Below are positions 61,432 through 64,000 of a stretch of 64,000 nt of DNA, in pieces (position 1 is the first letter of the stretch; every line of letters starts with the position of its first letter). The DNA comes from Burkholderia sp. Ac-20365. Its GTDB lineage: Bacteria; Pseudomonadota; Gammaproteobacteria; Burkholderiales; Burkholderiaceae. The notes beneath the pieces were generated by a model that was not told the DNA's origin, searched no databases, and saw only the letters and a list, made by a program, of their open reading frames with translations. The stretch spans positions 1 through 64,000 of the forward strand of contig NZ_JAAGPI010000008.1 of assembly GCF_017104715.1 (NCBI RefSeq), in the 5' to 3' direction. The position numbers and the translations under genes are program-made.

Positions 61432-61932
61432 GTGTCTATTCACCGACTCTGCGCCTACGCCAGTTCCCGCTCGCGGCGCCCACTCGCGCGCGCAGTGGGC
61501 GCGCTCGCGCTGTCGCTAGCCGCGCTGACCTGCGGCACGGCCCGCGCCGACGACTGCTTCGAGCAGGCCGCCGTCTATCAGGGCGTCAATCCGCTGATCC
61601 TGCGTGCCGTCGCCTGGCATGAATCGAAGGGCGATCCCGCTGCCGTCAACCGCAACAGCAATGGCTCGATCGACGTCGGCCAGGCGCAGATCAACTCGGT
61701 GCATTTCACCGACCTGAAACGCCTGGGCATTCCGCATCGCGCGCTCACCGATGCGTGCGTCAACATCTATGTCGCCGCGTGGCTCATCAAGCAGAAGATG
61801 GTGAAGTACGGCAATACGTGGCGTGCGATCGGCGCCTATCATTCGGAGTCGCCGAAGGAGCGCGACGCCTACGCACGCAGCATCCAGAAGATCCTCGTCG
61901 CCTGGGGCGAACTGCTGCCTGCTACGCACTGA
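61432..61932 (+). CDS. Lytic transglycosylase (IagB/IpgF/BfpH type)
   Basis: 166 residues, GTG start. Signal peptide ending TCGTARA. The SLT fold contains the catalytic Glu64 in VAWHESKGDPAAVNRNSNGS, then IDVGQAQINSVHFTDLKRLG and IYVAAWLIKQKMVKYGNTWR. These small enzymes open the cell wall locally for type III secretion or type IV pilus assembly. No such system is visible here, so the partner system is elsewhere or the operon is an orphan. Confidence 0.88.
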   Translation: MSIHRLCAYASSRSRRPLARAVGALALSLAALTCGTARADDCFEQAAVYQGVNPLILRAVAWHESKGDPAAVNRNSNGSIDVGQAQINSVHFTDLKRLGIPHRALTDACVNIYVAAWLIKQKMVKYGNTWRAIGAYHSESPKERDAYARSIQKILVAWGELLPATH

Positions 61933-61959
61933 CGGCGCCTGCGGGCGCCCCTGCTCCCG

Positions 61960-62364
61960 CTACTTGCGGGATTTCGTGAGCCGGTGCCCGAGTCCCAGAT
62001 TGGTCGCAATCTGCCATGTGTACACGCGCGAATAGCTGACGCCGAACTGCGCGCGTATCAGCTCCCGCAGACGGTTGCTCGTCCACGCATCGGACGGAAA
62101 GCCGTGGATACCCGCGGGGCCGTTCAGCGCCGCCGCGATCCATTGCATCGCGGCTTCGTCGAGTACCGACGAACGCCCGCCCACGCTCATCTGCCGCAAC
62201 GATTCCAGCCCGCCCTCGTTCACCAGCGTGCGGTACTTGCGCACGGTGTTTTCGGAGATATGCAACTGCGCGGCGACATCGCTGACAGACGCGCCCTCCA
62301 TCAGCAGTTTGCCCGCGGCGAGCCGGCGCATGACAGTCGGCAATGCTTCGTTTCGAGGGGGCAT
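61960..62364 (-). CDS. Stand-alone IS630-type helix-turn-helix DNA-binding protein
   Basis: 134 residues starting MPPRNEALPTVMRRLAAGKL. A helix-turn-helix (VSDVAAQLHISENTVRKYRT) is followed by a winged helix-like segment (AWTSNRLRELIRAQFGVSYS, RVYTWQIATNLGLGHRLTKS). This is the DNA-binding half of IS630/Tc1-type transposases, but no catalytic DDE domain follows: the protein ends naturally. It may be a domesticated transposase fragment acting as a regulator. It is convergent with the transglycosylase operon. Confidence 0.7.
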   Translation of the reverse strand: MPPRNEALPTVMRRLAAGKLLMEGASVSDVAAQLHISENTVRKYRTLVNEGGLESLRQMSVGGRSSVLDEAAMQWIAAALNGPAGIHGFPSDAWTSNRLRELIRAQFGVSYSRVYTWQIATNLGLGHRLTKSRK

Positions 62365-63013
62365 GAGCGATCTCGCTGATTGTGGGGTGATGAAAGCCCT
62401 GAATCGCGCATCACGGGCCGTAAGCCGCGCATGACATGAAAAAGTCAAAAAAGACCAATATATGCTCCAGCCTGGTTTGTGTATGCGATCCGTAAAATTT
62501 TATGAATATGAAAAAATCATTTGCGGATTTTATTGCGTTGCGATTAACACCCGAAACAGTCAATCCATTTTGGTCAACAATATAAACTCCTCACATTTTT
62601 TCAAGAGCATTACATTGCGCCTTGAAGTTACCGAAATCGTTTGCTAGCATGCAGTAACCATTGCTCAAGCCGAGTACAGTCAAGCCTGACAGCTCGCACT
62701 CTGGTCCGTGCGCCTGCTACGTTTTGCGAGGGAACGTCGTATGGCAATACCTGGATTTCAAAGTTGGATACGCTGATCACCTGACATTCGTCAGTCATGA
62801 CAACAGCGTTTTATCGTCACCTTATTCGTCGCGGCAAAAAAGCGACGCGTATCTGCACGTCTGGAAAATCGCCCTTCTGACAATTGATTTAAATCATTAT
62901 TCAACAACGTAAAAAAGATTTTTGCCGTCAATTGAATAACCAGTTAATTGCAATTGCCTGTCGTGCCACGTGCGAACTGCACGCGCGACGGCTGATCACG
63001 CGCGGAGGTCGAG
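62365..63013. other. AT-rich intergenic region
   Basis: About 650 bases, mostly from 62440 on, distinctly richer in A/T than the surroundings (for example AAAATTTTATGAATATG near 62493 and the segment 62850-62945). Short open frames here (62462-62647, 62661-62912) have no ribosome site and no protein-like features. It may be a silenced or transferred segment, or a large promoter region for the gene at 63014. Confidence 0.5.
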
Positions 63014-63406
63014 ATGGAAGTGGAACGGGTTGAACGCATCGTGCTGGCCTTGCGACGCGCAGCCGAACATGAACGGCTTCTCAGCTATCAGCGGTTTCAC
63101 GCCATGTTCGGGGCGGGCGATCCGCTCACCGCCCGCTATGACGCGCTCGAACGCGCGATTGCGTCGCTCGGCGAAGTGTCGGACATCGATTACGGGGTAC
63201 TGCTCGCGCTGAGCAACGGCCTGCCCGGCCCGGACTTTTTCCGCCGCTACCAGAAGCACCGGTATGCCGCCTACGTCGCGGTGATGGGGCCGCCCATCCA
63301 GCGTCAGTCGATCAAGCGCAAGCGCATGCTTGTCGAGGAAGAACGCCGCCGCGTGTACGACGATGCAAGAAGAAAAGCGGGCAGCCACGTCGCCCAGCCC
63401 GCCTGA
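63014..63406 (+). CDS. Hypothetical protein, 130 aa
   Basis: Starts MEVERVERIVLALRRAAEHE after CGGAGGTCGAG. Helical, soluble and strongly charged, with VLLALSNGLPGPDFFRRYQK in the middle and a basic end (KRKRMLVEEERRRVYDDARR). It might bind nucleic acid. No family recognised. The following gene starts 80 bases later. Confidence 0.6.
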   Translation: MEVERVERIVLALRRAAEHERLLSYQRFHAMFGAGDPLTARYDALERAIASLGEVSDIDYGVLLALSNGLPGPDFFRRYQKHRYAAYVAVMGPPIQRQSIKRKRMLVEEERRRVYDDARRKAGSHVAQPA

Positions 63407-63486
63407 ATCCAACGCCAGTTCCATGCATGACGCATTACGACTATCCGGCCAACGGACCGCAGGTCCACGATAACGAGGAGTCTTCC

Positions 63487-64000
63487 ATGCAACTTGCAGC
63501 TTGCCGCCCGATTCGCGTTCTCGCCATTGCAGTCGCCTGTACGGCGCTCGCCGCGCCCGTCACCGACGCACGCGCGCAGGACAATCCGGCGTCCTCGCCT
63601 CCCCCGAATGCCGTCGGCACGGTCGCCGTTGCCGACGTGACGGCGCACGTCACGCATATCAACCCGGCCAACAATGAAGTGACGATACGCGGGCCGCGCG
63701 GCGAATCGACGATCGTCGAAGTCGATCCCGACGTCGGCGACGTGAAGAAGCTGAAAGTCGGCGACGAAGTGCACATCTCGTATAAGGGCGCGCTGCTGCT
63801 GTCGGCCGACAAGGTCGCCACGAAGGGCGTGCGCTCGCGCGTCGAGACGGAATCGACCACGCCCGCGCAAGGCGGAGCGTCCACACGCACACGCCACGTC
63901 GAAGTGGTGGCGACGGTGCAGAAGATCGATCGCAAGAAACGCCTGGTGACGCTGCGCGGACCCGAGCACACCGTGATCGTCGAAGTCTCGCCGGATGTGC
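63487..64000 (+). CDS. Periplasmic beta-rich protein, incomplete (runs off right edge)
   Basis: At least 171 residues. Signal peptide (RPIRVLAIAVACTALAAPVT) followed by two similar beta segments: VTAHVTHINPANNEVTIRGP (about 52-71) and VEVVATVQKIDRKKRLVTLR (about 138-157). Each is followed by a RGP-x-x-x-x-IVEV-(D/S)-PDV repeat, so the domain is duplicated. I recognise no named family. The ATG follows ACGAGGAG. The C-terminus is beyond the window. Confidence 0.65.
   Translation, partial: MQLAACRPIRVLAIAVACTALAAPVTDARAQDNPASSPPPNAVGTVAVADVTAHVTHINPANNEVTIRGPRGESTIVEVDPDVGDVKKLKVGDEVHISYKGALLLSADKVATKGVRSRVETESTTPAQGGASTRTRHVEVVATVQKIDRKKRLVTLRGPEHTVIVEVSPDV

Noticed and set aside
62462-62912. 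Two short plus-strand frames in the AT-rich gap.
   Set aside because: No ribosome site and no recognisable protein character; probably chance frames in AT-rich DNA.
1-64000. CRISPR arrays or rRNA genes.
   Set aside because: No regularly spaced short direct repeats and no rRNA-like sequences were seen; the only RNA gene found is tRNA-Val.

Overview
The window is GC-rich DNA from a beta-proteobacterium, most likely Paraburkholderia or a close relative. The basis is codon bias, the DUF3331, DUF4148 and DUF3597 families, and a repeat family built around a 32-34 bp palindrome that I associate with that group. No taxonomic search was possible.

Layout. 1-9.3 kb is an oxalate catabolism locus. It holds the start of one formyl-CoA:oxalate CoA-transferase gene at the left edge, a second complete frc, oxc, an oxalate/formate antiporter-type carrier and two GntR/FCD regulators about three quarters identical. 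A 13-bp motif of the form TGATATAC..TAT recurs upstream of the first frc, oxc and both regulators. 9.5-22.6 kb is mostly chromosomal: a metallophosphoesterase, DUF1428, a copper-handling group (DUF2946, predicted outer-membrane barrel, CopC), an MscS channel fused to a cyclic-nucleotide domain, an ABC transporter with an AttH-like lipocalin, DUF4148, and a sorbosone/glucose-dehydrogenase-like lipoprotein.

22.7-32.7 kb looks like an acquired island. It starts with tandem DnaA-box-like repeats, and a related box lies at its right end. Inside are a three-gene membrane/secreted cluster, a HigBA toxin-antitoxin pair, and a tightly overlapping type VI secretion cargo operon. That operon has two PAAR proteins (the second stopped by an in-frame amber codon), a glycine-zipper effector candidate and two possible immunity genes. 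A block of plasmid-like unknown genes follows. A 130-bp direct repeat and an 11-bp palindrome (CAAGTSACTTG) recur only here as far as I can see.

32.7-64 kb is chromosomal again: a TAXI-TRAP binding protein, tRNA-Val(GAC), the cyoABCD quinol oxidase operon, DUF3597, an OmpA-like lipoprotein, RlpA, a branched-chain amino acid binding protein, ahpC/ahpF, DNA polymerase II, an HtrA-like protease, a carbonic anhydrase/SulP pair, DUF427, DUF3331, a LysR regulator, a YbaK-like protein, WrbA, DUF4142, MgtC, a lipoprotein/lytic-transglycosylase trio and a stand-alone IS630-type DNA-binding domain.

The most unusual structural feature is a four-copy family of about 0.75-0.9 kb long inverted-repeat elements (near 0.3-1.1, 15.5-16.4, 34.4-35.2 and 48.5-49.3 kb). 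They carry no recognisable protein gene, and most of their edges sit against gene 3-prime ends.
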